Assembly (NCBI RefSeq): GCF_003865015.1
Contig: NZ_BHVV01000001.1
Span: 310,001-374,000, forward strand
DNA from: Sulfurisoma sediminicola
GTDB lineage: Bacteria; Pseudomonadota; Gammaproteobacteria; Burkholderiales; Rhodocyclaceae
DNA length: 64,000 nt
Reading direction: 5' to 3'
In this document: piece after piece, positions 32,368 to 44,384 of the stretch
Position numbering within the stretch: position 1 is the stretch's first letter
Layout of the letters: the number at the start of each line of letters is the position of its first letter
Notes under the pieces: generated by a model
Seen by the model: the letters and a program-made list of their open reading frames with translations, nothing else
Database searches by the model: none
Told to the model about the DNA's origin: nothing
Position numbers and translations under genes: made by a program

Positions 32368-34167
32368 ATGCGTACCCACTACTGCGGCCAGCTCAACGCC
32401 AGCCACATCGACCAGATCGTCACCCTCTGCGGCTGGAACCACCGGCGGCGCGATCACGGCGGCGTGATCTTCATCGACCTGCGCGACCGCGAAGGTCTCG
32501 CCCAGGTCGTCTGCGATCCCGACCGTCCCGAGATGTTCGCGCTGGCCGAGTCCGTGCGCGGCGAGTACGTGCTCAAGATCACCGGCAAGGTGCGCCGCCG
32601 TCCCGCCGGCACCGAGAATCCCAACATGCCTTCGGGCGAAGTCGAGATCCTCTGCCATGAGCTCGAAGTCCTCAACGCCGCGGTGACGCCGCCGTTCCAG
32701 CTCGACGACGACAACCTCTCCGAGAACGTGCGCCTGGTCAACCGCGTCATCGACCTGCGCCGGCCGCAGATGCAGAAGAACATGATGCTGCGCTACAAGA
32801 CGGCCCGGGCCTTCCGCCGCTTCCTCGACGACAACGGCTTCATCGACATCGAAACGCCGATGCTGACCAAGAGCACGCCGGAAGGCGCCCGCGACTACCT
32901 CGTGCCCTCGCGCGTCCACCCGGGCCAGTTCTTCGCCCTGCCGCAATCGCCCCAGCTGTTCAAGCAGCTGCTGATGGTCGCCGGCTTCGACCGCTACTAC
33001 CAGATCGTCAAATGCTTCCGCGACGAGGACCTGCGTGCCGACCGCCAGCCCGAATTCACCCAGGTCGATATCGAGACCTCGTTCATGGACGAGGCCCAGA
33101 TCACCGCCATCATCGAAAAACTCATCCGCTACGTCTTCAAGGACGCCATAGCCGTCGATCTGCCCGATCCCTTCCCGCGCATGAGCTATGCCGAGGCCAT
33201 GCGCCGCTTCGGCTCCGACAAGCCGGATCTGCGCGTGACGCTGGAACTCACCGAGGTCACCGACGCGGTGCAGGACGTCGCCTTCAAGGTCTTCTCCGGC
33301 CCCGCCACCAGCGGCGGCCGCGTCGCGGCGCTGCGCATCCCCGGCGGCGCCACGCTTACGCGCGGCGAGATCGACGGCTACACCGAGTTCGTCAAGATCT
33401 ACGGCGCCAAGGGTCTGGCCTACATCAAGGTCAACGACGCCTCGAAACTGAACGAAGAAGGCCTGCAGTCGCCCATCGTCAAGAACATCCACGAGGCCGC
33501 GCTCAAGACCATCGTCGAGCGCACCGGCGCCCAGTCGGGCGACCTGATCTTCTTCGGCGCCGACAAGACCAAAGTGGTCAACGACGCCCTCGGCGCACTG
33601 CGCAGCAAGATCGGCCACGAGAAGGGCTACCTCAACGGCAAGGCCTGGGAGCCGCTGTGGGTGGTCGATTTCCCCATGTTCGAATACAGCGAGGAAGACA
33701 AGCGCTGGACCGCCTGCCACCATCCGTTCACCTCGCCCAAGGACGGTCACGAGGAACTGATGGCGACCAATCCGGGGGAATGCCTGGCCAAGGCCTACGA
33801 CCTGGCGCTCAACGGCTGGGAAATCGGCGGCGGTTCGGTGCGTATCCACAAGGCCGACGTCCAGGCCAAGGTGTTCGAGGCGCTGGGCATCGGCGAGGAG
33901 GAGCAGCGGCTCAAGTTCGGCTTCCTGCTCGACGCGCTGCGCTACGGCGCGCCGCCGCACGGCGGCCTGGCCTTCGGCCTCGACCGCATCGTCACCATGA
34001 TGACCGGCGCCGAGTCGATCCGCGACGTCATCGCCTTCCCCAAGACCCAGCGCGCCCAGTGCCTGCTGACCGACGCGCCGTCGGGCGTCGACGAGAAGCA
34101 GCTGCGCGAACTGCACATCCGCCTGCGGCAAAAGGTCGAGACCCAGGTCGAAGTCGGCAAGGGCTAG
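32368..34167 (+). CDS. aspS: aspartyl-tRNA synthetase
   Basis: Class IIb aminoacyl-tRNA synthetase of bacterial type. The 599-aa protein has an N-terminal OB-fold ([22 protein letters not shown]), the catalytic core with class II motifs ([34 protein letters not shown]) and the GAD insertion domain. The C-terminal [13 protein letters not shown] is motif 3. It may also charge tRNA-Asn if GatCAB is present; that cannot be judged here. It is followed after one base by a secreted ribonuclease gene. Confidence 0.98.
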   Translation: MRTHYCGQLNASHIDQIVTLCGWNHRRRDHGGVIFIDLRDREGLAQVVCDPDRPEMFALAESVRGEYVLKITGKVRRRPAGTENPNMPSGEVEILCHELEVLNAAVTPPFQLDDDNLSENVRLVNRVIDLRRPQMQKNMMLRYKTARAFRRFLDDNGFIDIETPMLTKSTPEGARDYLVPSRVHPGQFFALPQSPQLFKQLLMVAGFDRYYQIVKCFRDEDLRADRQPEFTQVDIETSFMDEAQITAIIEKLIRYVFKDAIAVDLPDPFPRMSYAEAMRRFGSDKPDLRVTLELTEVTDAVQDVAFKVFSGPATSGGRVAALRIPGGATLTRGEIDGYTEFVKIYGAKGLAYIKVNDASKLNEEGLQSPIVKNIHEAALKTIVERTGAQSGDLIFFGADKTKVVNDALGALRSKIGHEKGYLNGKAWEPLWVVDFPMFEYSEEDKRWTACHHPFTSPKDGHEELMATNPGECLAKAYDLALNGWEIGGGSVRIHKADVQAKVFEALGIGEEEQRLKFGFLLDALRYGAPPHGGLAFGLDRIVTMMTGAESIRDVIAFPKTQRAQCLLTDAPSGVDEKQLRELHIRLRQKVETQVEVGKG

Positions 34168-34168
34168 C

Positions 34169-34510
34169 ATGCGCGCCGTTCTCGCGCTGCTGCTGGCGGT
34201 CCTGCTCGGGACCGCCCACGCAGGCGACGTCACGCTCGCCGAGCTGCCGCGCGAGGCGCAGGACACCCTGCGGCTGATCGCCCAGAACGGCCCATTTCCC
34301 CACAAGCGCGACGGCGTCGTCTTCGGCAACTACGAAAAGCGGCTGCCGATCATGCCGCGCGGCCACTATCGCGAATACACCGTGGCAACGCCCGGCGCCC
34401 GCAACCGCGGCGCCCGCCGCATCGTCTGCGGCGGCGCGCAGCCGTGGCCGGCGGCGACCTGCTACTACACTGCCGACCACTACCGCAGCTTCAGGACGAT
34501 CCGCCCATGA
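34169..34510 (+). CDS. secreted guanyl-specific ribonuclease (barnase/RNase N1-T1 family)
   Basis: The 113-aa protein has a clear signal peptide (cleavage likely after AHA, residue 18) and a complete N1/T1 ribonuclease domain. It keeps the catalytic glutamate in HYREYTV (about E69), arginines in RGARRIV (about R83/R84) and histidine in DHYRSF (about H104), plus two cysteines (CGG and CYY) that could form a disulfide. Its stop overlaps the start of a barstar-like gene, so toxin and inhibitor are translationally coupled. The enzyme probably acts outside the cytoplasm, with the inhibitor protecting the producer. Confidence 0.92.
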   Translation: MRAVLALLLAVLLGTAHAGDVTLAELPREAQDTLRLIAQNGPFPHKRDGVVFGNYEKRLPIMPRGHYREYTVATPGARNRGARRIVCGGAQPWPAATCYYTADHYRSFRTIRP

Positions 34511-34947
34511 ATGAGCGTTTCCAATCCATTCTCGCCCGGGTCGAAGATGCCGGCGTCTATCACATGCCGGCCGGCGCAGAGGACGCACTGATCGCCGCCG
34601 CCGAGCACAGCGGCTACTTCGTCTTCCGCGTCGACCTCGGCAAGGCCCGCGACAAGGATGGACTGCTTGAGATCATCGGTCGCAGCATGGCCTTTCCCGA
34701 ATGGTTCGGTCACAACTGGGATGCCCTGCTCGACTGCCTCGCCGACCTCGGCTGGCGCCCGGCCGAGGGCTACATGGTGATGCTCGAGCATTGCGACGGC
34801 ATCCACGGCCGCGCCGAGGCCGACTTCGTCCAGACCCTGCAGGTGTTCGAAGCCGCCGCCAACGAGTGGCGCGAGCAGGGCATCGCCTTCTGGTGCTTCG
34901 TCGACATGCAGGCCGACGGCATCAACTGGCTCACCGACATTTCCTGA
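34507..34947 (+). CDS. barstar-family ribonuclease inhibitor
   Basis: The 146-aa protein has the barstar core: DKDGLLEIIGRSMAFPEWFG, then HNWDALLDCLADL, the signature pattern of barnase inhibitors, followed by a beta strand (GYMVMLEHCDG). It overlaps the ribonuclease gene by four bases (ATGA) and precedes nudB by four. The long N-terminal extension before the core is common in proteobacterial members. Pairing with the upstream ribonuclease is strongly implied. Confidence 0.92.
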   Translation: MNERFQSILARVEDAGVYHMPAGAEDALIAAAEHSGYFVFRVDLGKARDKDGLLEIIGRSMAFPEWFGHNWDALLDCLADLGWRPAEGYMVMLEHCDGIHGRAEADFVQTLQVFEAAANEWREQGIAFWCFVDMQADGINWLTDIS

Positions 34948-34951
34948 GCCG

Positions 34952-35431
34952 ATGGCCGGCAGCAAGAAACCGGTCTCCGTCCTCGTCGTCATTCACACCC
35001 CGCAACTGGGGGTGTTGCTGCTCGAGCGCGCCCGCTTCCCCGGCTACTGGCAGTCGGTCACCGGCAGCCAGGAGGGCGACGAGCCCCTCCGCATTACAGC
35101 AGTCCGCGAGGTGGCCGAAGAAACGGGGATCGCCTGCCGTCCCGCCGACCTCGACGACTGGCATCTTTCCAACCGCTTCGAGATATTCGCGCAATGGCGC
35201 GACCGCTACCCGACGGGCGTCACCCACAACATGGAGCATGTCTTCAGCCTCTGCGTTCCTGCGAACACCGCGGCGACGCTCGCCCCCGACGAGCACGCGG
35301 CCAGCCGCTGGCTGCCCTGGCGCGAGGCCGCCGCCGCCTGCTTTTCCTGGACCAACCGCGATGCCATCCTCATGCTCGGCGCCGGCGCACCGCAAATTGC
35401 CCGTGGCGGCCGATTGTCCCTTGAAATTTAA
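34952..35431 (+). CDS. nudB: dihydroneopterin triphosphate diphosphatase
   Basis: Nudix hydrolase of folate synthesis that removes pyrophosphate from dihydroneopterin triphosphate. The 159-aa protein has a full Nudix box (G-x5-E-x7-REVAEETGI) starting at GSQEGDE near residue 38. Position after aspS and size agree with NudB. The stop codon region (CTTGAAATTTAA) also supplies the -35 element of a probable heat-shock promoter for hsp20. Confidence 0.9.
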   Translation: MAGSKKPVSVLVVIHTPQLGVLLLERARFPGYWQSVTGSQEGDEPLRITAVREVAEETGIACRPADLDDWHLSNRFEIFAQWRDRYPTGVTHNMEHVFSLCVPANTAATLAPDEHAASRWLPWREAAAACFSWTNRDAILMLGAGAPQIARGGRLSLEI

Positions 35432-35446
35432 GACCTTCGTACATAT
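35420..35446 (+). promoter_or_regulatory. sigma32-type heat-shock promoter of hsp20
   Basis: CTTGAAA (35420-35426), 13 bases, then TACATAT (35440-35446) fits the RpoH pattern CTTGAAA-N13-CCCATNT with a degenerate start of the -10. It overlaps the nudB stop and lies 48 bases before the hsp20 ATG. Confidence 0.65.
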
Positions 35447-35493
35447 TCTGGATTGTGATCTGTCGTTCCCGCAAACCAGCCAAGGAGGGCATC

Positions 35494-35916
35494 ATGAGCA
35501 ATCTCACCCGTTACGATCCGCTTGACGACCTCTTCCGTGGCTTCTTCGTCCGCCCCGTAGATTTCGGGCAGGCTCCCGAGGCGCCCACGGTCAAGATCGA
35601 CGTCAAGGAACAGGAGAAGGCGTTTGTCGTCCACGCCGAGCTCCCCGGCATCAAAAAGGAAGACATTCACATCAACATCGACGGCGCGACGATATCGATT
35701 TCCGCCGAGCGCAAGCAGGAAAAGGAAGTCAAGGACGAGAAGGACCCGACCCGGGTGTTGCGCACCGAGCGCTATTTCGGCAAGGTTTCGCGCACCTTCC
35801 AGCTTGGCCAGGACATCGACGACGCCAAGGCCGCGGCGAAGTTCACCGACGGCGTGCTCGAGTTGACGCTGCCGAAGAAGGCCGCGGCACGCACCAAGCG
35901 GCTGGTCATCGACTGA
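35494..35916 (+). CDS. Hsp20/alpha-crystallin small heat-shock protein
   Basis: ATP-independent holdase that binds unfolding proteins. The 140-aa protein has a short N-terminal arm with DPLDDLFRGFF, the alpha-crystallin domain (VHAELPGIKKEDIHINIDGA) and a C-terminal ELTLPKKAA. A strong AAGGAGGGC lies six bases before the ATG at 35494. A sigma32-like promoter lies upstream and a GC hairpin terminator downstream, so it is probably monocistronic and heat-induced. Confidence 0.95.
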   Translation: MSNLTRYDPLDDLFRGFFVRPVDFGQAPEAPTVKIDVKEQEKAFVVHAELPGIKKEDIHINIDGATISISAERKQEKEVKDEKDPTRVLRTERYFGKVSRTFQLGQDIDDAKAAAKFTDGVLELTLPKKAAARTKRLVID

Positions 35917-35939
35917 GGCCTGGAACGGGCGATTCGAAA

Positions 35940-35960
35940 CGGGGCTGCGGCCCCGCTTTC
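35940..35960 (+). terminator. terminator after hsp20
   Basis: CGGGGC-TGCG-GCCCCG hairpin (35940-35955) followed by a short T-containing tail, 24 bases after the hsp20 stop and just before the convergent YdcF gene. Confidence 0.6.
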
Positions 35961-35964
35961 CATT

Positions 35965-36714
35965 TCAGCCGCGCCATGCGGTCCAGACCAAACCGATCCA
36001 TTCGTGCATGGCGTGGCGCGAGGCCAGCAAGCCTTCGGGCCGCGGCAGGAAGTCGAGCGGCGTCAGCGGCGCGCGGTGGAAGAAAGTCGGCGCCGGCGTC
36101 ACGGCGATGCCGGCCGCGGCGAAGCTGCGCATGGCGCGGGGCATGTGCCAGGCGTGGGTCACCAGCAGCACGCGGGACACCCCGTCGCGCCTGAGCAGCT
36201 CGGCCGAGAAGCGCGCGTTCTGCCGCGTGTCGTCCGATGCTCCCTCGACCCAGCGCACGGGAACGCCGAAGTCGTGGATCAGAGCCGCGCGCATGGTTTC
36301 GGCCTCGCTCAGGTCGCCGCCGTCCGGCTTGCCGCCGCTCACCAGCAGCGGCAGGCCCGTTTCCCGCTGCAGCCTTGCGGCATAGCGCAGGCGCAGCAGC
36401 GTTTCCTTGCCGGCAGTGTCGCCGCCATACTCCGGGGCCTCGCGATAGCGGCCGCCGCCGAGCACGACGATGGCCTGGGCCTGCCGCATTGCCTCCGCGT
36501 TCACCGGTTCGCCTTCGAGCGTGCGCAGCAGCGCATCGCCCACCACCGGCAGCGACAACACGAACAGCAGCAGCGCACCGGCGCCGACGAGGCCCCGCGC
36601 CAGCCGCGGCCGGCGCCGCCATAGCGCCCAGCCCAGCCCGACCAGCAACAGCGCGTCGAGCGGCGGCAGCAGAAAGGCCGCAACGAGATTGGTGATGAGC
36701 CAGGTGCTCGACAT
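35965..36714 (-). CDS. YdcF/ElyC-like DUF218 envelope protein
   Basis: The 249-aa protein has two N-terminal membrane helices (about residues 8-30 and 37-57) and a periplasmic DUF218 domain with AIVVLGGGRYREAPEYGG, LLVSGGKP, EAETMRAAL and VTHAWHMPRAMRSF. E. coli ElyC of this group affects peptidoglycan and lipid-carrier metabolism. The biochemical activity is not established. It is divergent from argB and convergent with hsp20. Confidence 0.85.
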   Translation of the reverse strand: MSSTWLITNLVAAFLLPPLDALLLVGLGWALWRRRPRLARGLVGAGALLLFVLSLPVVGDALLRTLEGEPVNAEAMRQAQAIVVLGGGRYREAPEYGGDTAGKETLLRLRYAARLQRETGLPLLVSGGKPDGGDLSEAETMRAALIHDFGVPVRWVEGASDDTRQNARFSAELLRRDGVSRVLLVTHAWHMPRAMRSFAAAGIAVTPAPTFFHRAPLTPLDFLPRPEGLLASRHAMHEWIGLVWTAWRG

Positions 36715-36746
36715 GCTCGGTTTCCGGATGAAGGCGAGGCCGCTAG

Positions 36747-40092
<3,346 letters not shown>

Positions 40093-40160
40093 CGGGGAAA
40101 CTTGGGCCCGCCTCCCCCCATCCCCCTCCTCGCGGAGGGGGCGACTAGTCAGCTCGCCTC
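40093..40160. repeat. GC-rich hairpin repeat at the engB 3' end (copy B)
   Basis: CCCCCTCC-TCGC-GGAGGGGG hairpin (40122-40141), preceded by CCTCCCCCCAT and followed by CGACTAGTCAGCTCGCC. The element at 61786-61872 has the same order and the near-identical end CGACTGGTCACCTCGCC. The engB stop codon lies inside this tail. Confidence 0.7.
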
Positions 40161-40778
40161 GGCTTCGCCTGGCTCGATTTTTAGCCACGGGGCGATCACG
40201 GCTTCGGCTTCGTCCATGCCGGTCTTTTTAAGGCTGGAGAAGAGTTGCACGGTGATGGGACAGGCGTATTCGGCGGCGATCTTCTTCGTGTCGCGCAGGA
40301 CCTTGGCCTGTTCCTGCCGCGTCAGCTTGTCCGATTTGGTCAGCAGGCAATGGATCGGCCGGCCGCTGACGGCGAACCAGGCCACCATCTGCCGGTCGAG
40401 TTCGGTGAAGGGACGGCGCGAATCCATGATCAGCACCAGGCCGACCAGGTTTTCCCGCTCCGTCAGATAGCGCTCGAGCAGGCCACGCCACTGCCGCCGC
40501 ACGGCTTCGGGCACCTGGGCGTAGCCGTAGCCCGGCAGGTCGATCAGCGCCGCGCCGTTCTTCATGCGGAAGACGTTGATGAGCTGGGTGCGCCCCGGCG
40601 TCTTGGAAACGTAGGCGAGCCGCGTATGGCCCACCAGGGTGTTGATGGCCGAGGACTTGCCCGCGTTGGAGCGGCCGGCGAAAGCAATTTCCGGGGCGTG
40701 GGACGGCAGCAATCCGTCCGGCTGGGCGACCGAAATCTCGAAAGCGGCGTGGCGGAAGAGCGAAACGGGCGGCGCCAT
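40149..40778 (-). CDS. engB: ribosome biogenesis GTPase YsxC/EngB
   Basis: Essential small GTPase of large-subunit assembly. The protein (209 aa from the ATG at 40778; a TTG at 40796 would add six residues) has G1 GRSNAGKSS, G3 DLPGYG and G4 TKSDK. Its last residues (EAEAS) are encoded within a GC-rich repeat. It is divergent from cytochrome c4 and lies downstream of hemB in the same orientation, with the small RNA candidate antiparallel between them. Confidence 0.95.
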   Translation of the reverse strand: MAPPVSLFRHAAFEISVAQPDGLLPSHAPEIAFAGRSNAGKSSAINTLVGHTRLAYVSKTPGRTQLINVFRMKNGAALIDLPGYGYAQVPEAVRRQWRGLLERYLTERENLVGLVLIMDSRRPFTELDRQMVAWFAVSGRPIHCLLTKSDKLTRQEQAKVLRDTKKIAAEYACPITVQLFSSLKKTGMDEAEAVIAPWLKIEPGEAEAS

Positions 40779-40899
40779 GGCGGCGTAGGGGTGCAAACCG
40801 GGGAATCGGGGTGGGGGATGCGGAAACCGCTGGGGCTAGGTTAGAATAGCATGTTTGTGAATCCCGTCCGCAGTCTGGAACGATGTTAGGAGCCCTGAA
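40779..40899 (+). promoter_or_regulatory. divergent intergenic region between engB and cytochrome c4
   Basis: 121 bases. A TAGAAT -10-like element lies near 40840, and TTAGGAG at about 40886 is a good ribosome binding site for the cytochrome ATG at 40900. No ORF. Confidence 0.45.
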
Positions 40900-41547
40900 A
40901 TGACCCGCTTTCTGCTGCCGCTGATCGTGGCCGCTGCCGTCGCCAATGCCGCCAACGCCAATGAAGCCGCCAAAGCCGCCGCGCCCAAGGGCGACCCCGC
41001 CAAGGGCCAGGCCATCGCCACCACCGTCTGCGTCGCCTGTCATGCCGCCGACGGCAACAGCACCGGCCCCGCCAATCCCAAGCTCGCAGGCCAACATGCC
41101 GAGTATCTGCTCAAGCAGATGAAGAACTTCAAGGGCGCCGACGGCAAGCAGCCCGAGCGCGTGAACGCCGTGATGAACGGCATGATCGCCCCCTACGACG
41201 AGGCACAGATGCGCGACCTCGCCGCCTACTTCTCGATGCAGCAGCAGAAGGGCGAGCAGGCCAAGAATCGCGAGACCATCGAAAAGGGCCAGAAGCTCTA
41301 CCGTGCCGGCGACAAGAGCAAGGGCATGGCCGCCTGCGCCGCCTGCCACGGCCCGGCCGGCGCCGGCATCCCGGCGCAGTATCCGCGCATCCAGGGGCAG
41401 TACGCCGAGTACATCGAGGCGCAGCTCAAGGCCTTCCGCGACGGCACCCGCGCCAACGACCCGGCCAAGATGATGCGCATGATCGCGATCAAGATGACCG
41501 ACCCCGAGATCAAGGCGGTAGCCGACTACATCGCCGGCCTGCGCTGA
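40900..41547 (+). CDS. diheme cytochrome c4
   Basis: Periplasmic electron carrier, usually feeding terminal oxidases. The 215-aa protein has a signal peptide (cleavage near ANA, residue 20), then two class I cytochrome c domains with CVACH (near residue 45) and CAACH (near residue 147). Axial methionines are available in AVMNGMIAPY and KMMRMIAIKM. A 17-bp hairpin terminator follows. Position beside engB is conserved in betaproteobacteria. Confidence 0.95.
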   Translation: MTRFLLPLIVAAAVANAANANEAAKAAAPKGDPAKGQAIATTVCVACHAADGNSTGPANPKLAGQHAEYLLKQMKNFKGADGKQPERVNAVMNGMIAPYDEAQMRDLAAYFSMQQQKGEQAKNRETIEKGQKLYRAGDKSKGMAACAACHGPAGAGIPAQYPRIQGQYAEYIEAQLKAFRDGTRANDPAKMMRMIAIKMTDPEIKAVADYIAGLR

Positions 41548-41563
41548 TCCTCGCTTCGCTCAG

Positions 41564-41600
41564 GCAAAAGGGCGGCAGGGAAACCCTGCCGCCCTTTTGC
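41564..41600. terminator. bidirectional terminator between cytochrome c4 and the convergent membrane gene
   Basis: A perfect 17-bp stem (GCAAAAGGGCGGCAGGG and complement) with an AAA loop gives an A-tract/T-tract on either strand, so it can stop transcription from both convergent genes. Confidence 0.9.
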
Positions 41601-41625
41601 GTTTACCTGCCCCTGCCGACGCTTT

Positions 41626-41934
41626 TCAGTGCGACAGCCAGCGATAGATGAAATAGACGCCGAGCGCCATCAGCACATAGACAATGGCGTCGGAGAAGGG
41701 ATGCCCCTTCCCCACCGTCAGCCGGCCGCGGGTCGACATCAGGTACATGCCGTAGCCCCCGATCAGCAGCGGCAGCATCACCATCGGTTTCGAGATGGTC
41801 GCTTGCCAGGTGGCGCCCATCAGTTGCCCACCCCAACCGCCTTCGCGGAAGACTTCCCACGACAGGCCGGCGATGCCGGCCATCATCAGGAAGAAGGCGA
41901 GAAGCCCCCAAACGTCTGCAAGCGTCCACTTCAT
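41626..41934 (-). CDS. small membrane protein of unknown function (102 aa)
   Basis: Three hydrophobic segments are visible: about residues 8-26, 48-66 and 82-98. Two short loops contain conserved-looking tryptophans and glycines (FREGGWGGQLMG, STRGRLTVGKGHPFSDA). It starts at the ATG at 41934 and is preceded by 165 bases shared with the divergent msrP. I recognise no family. Composition and convergent terminator support a real gene. Confidence 0.6.
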   Translation of the reverse strand: MKWTLADVWGLLAFFLMMAGIAGLSWEVFREGGWGGQLMGATWQATISKPMVMLPLLIGGYGMYLMSTRGRLTVGKGHPFSDAIVYVLMALGVYFIYRWLSH

Positions 41935-42099
41935 GCTATCCCCTGATCGCCTAAAGAAGAATGGCTGACAATGTGGCCGGGATATTACTCCGCACCACGT
42001 CCCTTGGCCAGCGCGGCCACGGCGTTCAAACACGGTCTCCAGCATGGTGCGCAGGCTATCATGGGAACCAAAGCGCGAAACGCATGCCTTAAGTTCGAG
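41935..42099. other. divergent intergenic region before msrP
   Basis: 165 bases without a convincing ORF. It must hold promoters for msrP and the 102-aa membrane gene; no consensus -35/-10 pair stands out. Confidence 0.4.
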
Positions 42100-43014
42100 A
42101 TGGCCGACAAGCGAATTCCTCCCTCCGAGATCACCCCGCTGCAGATCTATCGCGAACGCCGCCGCTTCATCGGCGCCGCAGGCGCACTCGCCCTGTCCGG
42201 CCTGCTGCCCGCGGCGGCTTCCGCCCAGGGACTGCCCGGGCGCAAGAGTGCGCTGTCGACCCTGGAGCCGCCGACGCCGCGCGACGACATCGTCAACTAC
42301 GGCAACTTCCTCGAATTCGCCTCCGACAAGTTCGGCCACGTCGAGCGCTCCCAGGCAATGGCGGTGCGGCCCTGGACCGTCACGGTGGATGGCCTGGTGG
42401 CGAAGCCGCGCCGCTTCGCCATCGAGGATCTGCTCAGGCTGCCGCTGGAGGAACGCATCTACCGCCACCGCTGCGTCGAGGGCTGGTCGATGGTCGTGCC
42501 CTGGGTCGGCTTTCCGCTAGCCAGCCTTCTCAAGCAGGTCGAGCCGCTGGGCAGCGCGAAATACGTCGAATTCGTCTCCCATGCCGACCCGGCCATCATG
42601 CCCAACGTCCGGCGCCAGCTGCTCGACTGGCCCTACCTCGAGGGCCTGCGGCTGGACGAGGCGCTGCACCCGCTGACGCTGCTCGCCGTCGGCCTCTACG
42701 GCGAAGTGCTGCCCAAGTCCAACGGCGCGCCGCTGCGCCTCGTCGTGCCGTGGAAATACGGCTACAAGAGCGCGAAGTCGGTGGTGGCGATACGCCTGGT
42801 CGAGCGCGAGCCGCGCACCATCTGGATGAAAGGCGTTCCGGAGGAATACGGCTTCTACGCCAACGTCAATCCCGCGGTCGATCACCCGCGCTGGAGCCAG
42901 AAGCGCGAACGTCGCATCGGTGAATTCTTCAAGCGCGACACCCTGCCCTTCAACGGCTACGCCGACCAGGTCGCGCAGCTTTACGCCGGCATGGATCTGC
43001 GAAAATCCTTCTGA
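42100..43014 (+). CDS. msrP: periplasmic methionine-sulfoxide reductase catalytic subunit MsrP
   Basis: Molybdopterin enzyme that repairs oxidised methionines in periplasmic proteins. The 304-aa protein starts at the ATG at 42100 ([10 protein letters not shown]). It has a Tat signal ([15 protein letters not shown], cleavage near ASA) and the molybdenum-ligating cysteine in [10 protein letters not shown]. Longer in-frame starts give no sensible N-terminus. The gene overlaps msrQ by one base (TGATG). An adjacent two-component system may control it. Confidence 0.95.
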   Translation: MADKRIPPSEITPLQIYRERRRFIGAAGALALSGLLPAAASAQGLPGRKSALSTLEPPTPRDDIVNYGNFLEFASDKFGHVERSQAMAVRPWTVTVDGLVAKPRRFAIEDLLRLPLEERIYRHRCVEGWSMVVPWVGFPLASLLKQVEPLGSAKYVEFVSHADPAIMPNVRRQLLDWPYLEGLRLDEALHPLTLLAVGLYGEVLPKSNGAPLRLVVPWKYGYKSAKSVVAIRLVEREPRTIWMKGVPEEYGFYANVNPAVDHPRWSQKRERRIGEFFKRDTLPFNGYADQVAQLYAGMDLRKSF

Positions 43015-43694
43015 TGCCGATCTCGGACCGCCAGCTCGCCGCCGTCAAGGCCGCGCTCTTCCTGCTCTGCCTCGTGCCGCTGGCGCGGCTCGGCTGGGAT
43101 GCGTGGCGCAACGCGCTCGGTCCCAATCCGATCGAGGCGATCCAGCGCGGCCTCGGCCTGTGGACGCTGAACCTCCTCGTCATCACCCTCTGCGTCACGC
43201 CGCTGCGCCGGCTCTCCGGCTGGGCATGGCTCGTGCGGCTGCGGCGCATGCTCGGCCTCTACGCCTTCTTCTACGCCGCCCTGCACTTCGCCAACTATCT
43301 CTGGCTCGACCAGTTCTTCGACTGGAACGAAATCGGCCGCGACATCCTCAAGCGTCCCTTCATCACCGTCGGCTTCGCCGCCTTCGTGCTGCTGCTCCCG
43401 CTTGCCGCCACCTCCAACCGCCACGCCTTGCGCCGGCTCGGCGGAAGACGCTGGCAGGCGCTGCACCGCTCGATCTACCCCATCGCCATTCTCGCCGTGA
43501 TCCACTACTGGTGGCTGGTGAAGCGCGACGTCGCCACGCCGGCGCTCTATGCCATCGCCGTGCTCGCGCTGCTCGGCCTGCGCGCCCTCTGGCGCGACAG
43601 GGAACGCCGGGAGCAGCTCGCGGGCAAATATGCGCCGCAACAGCCACCGCGCGTCCGTGGCAGAATCATCCCCATCGTGTCGCAACGGAAATAG
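43014..43694 (+). CDS. msrQ: heme-binding membrane subunit MsrQ
   Basis: MsrQ passes electrons from the respiratory chain or flavin reductase to MsrP. The 226-aa protein has about six membrane helices and the ferric-reductase-like fold. Candidate heme-ligating histidines are in ALHFANYLW, LHRSIYPIA and IHYWWL. It starts inside the msrP stop and ends four bases before the response regulator gene, suggesting one transcript. Confidence 0.93.
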   Translation: MPISDRQLAAVKAALFLLCLVPLARLGWDAWRNALGPNPIEAIQRGLGLWTLNLLVITLCVTPLRRLSGWAWLVRLRRMLGLYAFFYAALHFANYLWLDQFFDWNEIGRDILKRPFITVGFAAFVLLLPLAATSNRHALRRLGGRRWQALHRSIYPIAILAVIHYWWLVKRDVATPALYAIAVLALLGLRALWRDRERREQLAGKYAPQQPPRVRGRIIPIVSQRK

Positions 43695-43697
43695 GCC

Positions 43698-44384
43698 ATG
43701 CGCTTGCTCGTGCTCGAGGATGACCCGCAGGTCGCGCGCGGCCTCCAGGAAGGGCTGACGCGGGCCGGTTTCATGGTCGACCATGTCGTCCTGCCCTCGG
43801 CCGCCGACCAGGCCCTGACGCGCGAGGCCTTCGACGCCGCCATCATCGACCTCGGCCTGCCGCAGGAAGACGGCCTTTCCTTCATCCGTCGCATGCGCGC
43901 GCAGGGGGTCAAGGTGCCGATGCTCATCCTCACCGCCCGCGACACGCTCGACGACTGCGTCACCGGGCTCGAGCTCGGCGCCGACGACTACCTGACCAAG
44001 CCCTTCCGCCTGCCCGAGCTGGTCGCGCGGATCGGCGCCCTGATCCGCCGCAACCACGCCCACGCCACCTCGCTGCTCAAGATCGGCCGGCTGCAGGTCA
44101 ATCTCGCCACCCACGAACTGCGCCTCGACGACGACCAGTTCGACCTGCCGCCGCGCGAGCGCGTGGTGCTCGAATGCCTGATGATGGCCGTGCCCGACGT
44201 GGTGAGGAAGGACCGCCTGATCCAGGCACTGGTCGGCTGGCAGGCCGACCTCACGCCGAACGCCATCGAGGTCTACATCTCGCGCCTGCGGCAGAAGCTC
44301 GATCCGCTCGGCCTCGGCATCCGCACCGTGCGCGGCATCGGCTACCGCCTCGAGGAAGCCCGCGGCACGACGCCAGCCGGCTGA
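43698..44384 (+). CDS. OmpR/PhoB-family response regulator
   Basis: The 228-aa protein has an N-terminal receiver domain (LVLEDDPQVARGL, phosphorylatable Asp in AAIIDLGLPQEDG, Lys in LTKPFRLPEL) and a C-terminal winged helix (VYISRLRQKLDPLGLGIRTV). It most resembles the QseB/TctD group. It lies four bases after msrQ and overlaps the kinase start by one base. Its place in the msrPQ operon suggests it controls periplasmic methionine repair, as HprR does in E. coli. Confidence 0.9.
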   Translation: MRLLVLEDDPQVARGLQEGLTRAGFMVDHVVLPSAADQALTREAFDAAIIDLGLPQEDGLSFIRRMRAQGVKVPMLILTARDTLDDCVTGLELGADDYLTKPFRLPELVARIGALIRRNHAHATSLLKIGRLQVNLATHELRLDDDQFDLPPRERVVLECLMMAVPDVVRKDRLIQALVGWQADLTPNAIEVYISRLRQKLDPLGLGIRTVRGIGYRLEEARGTTPAG

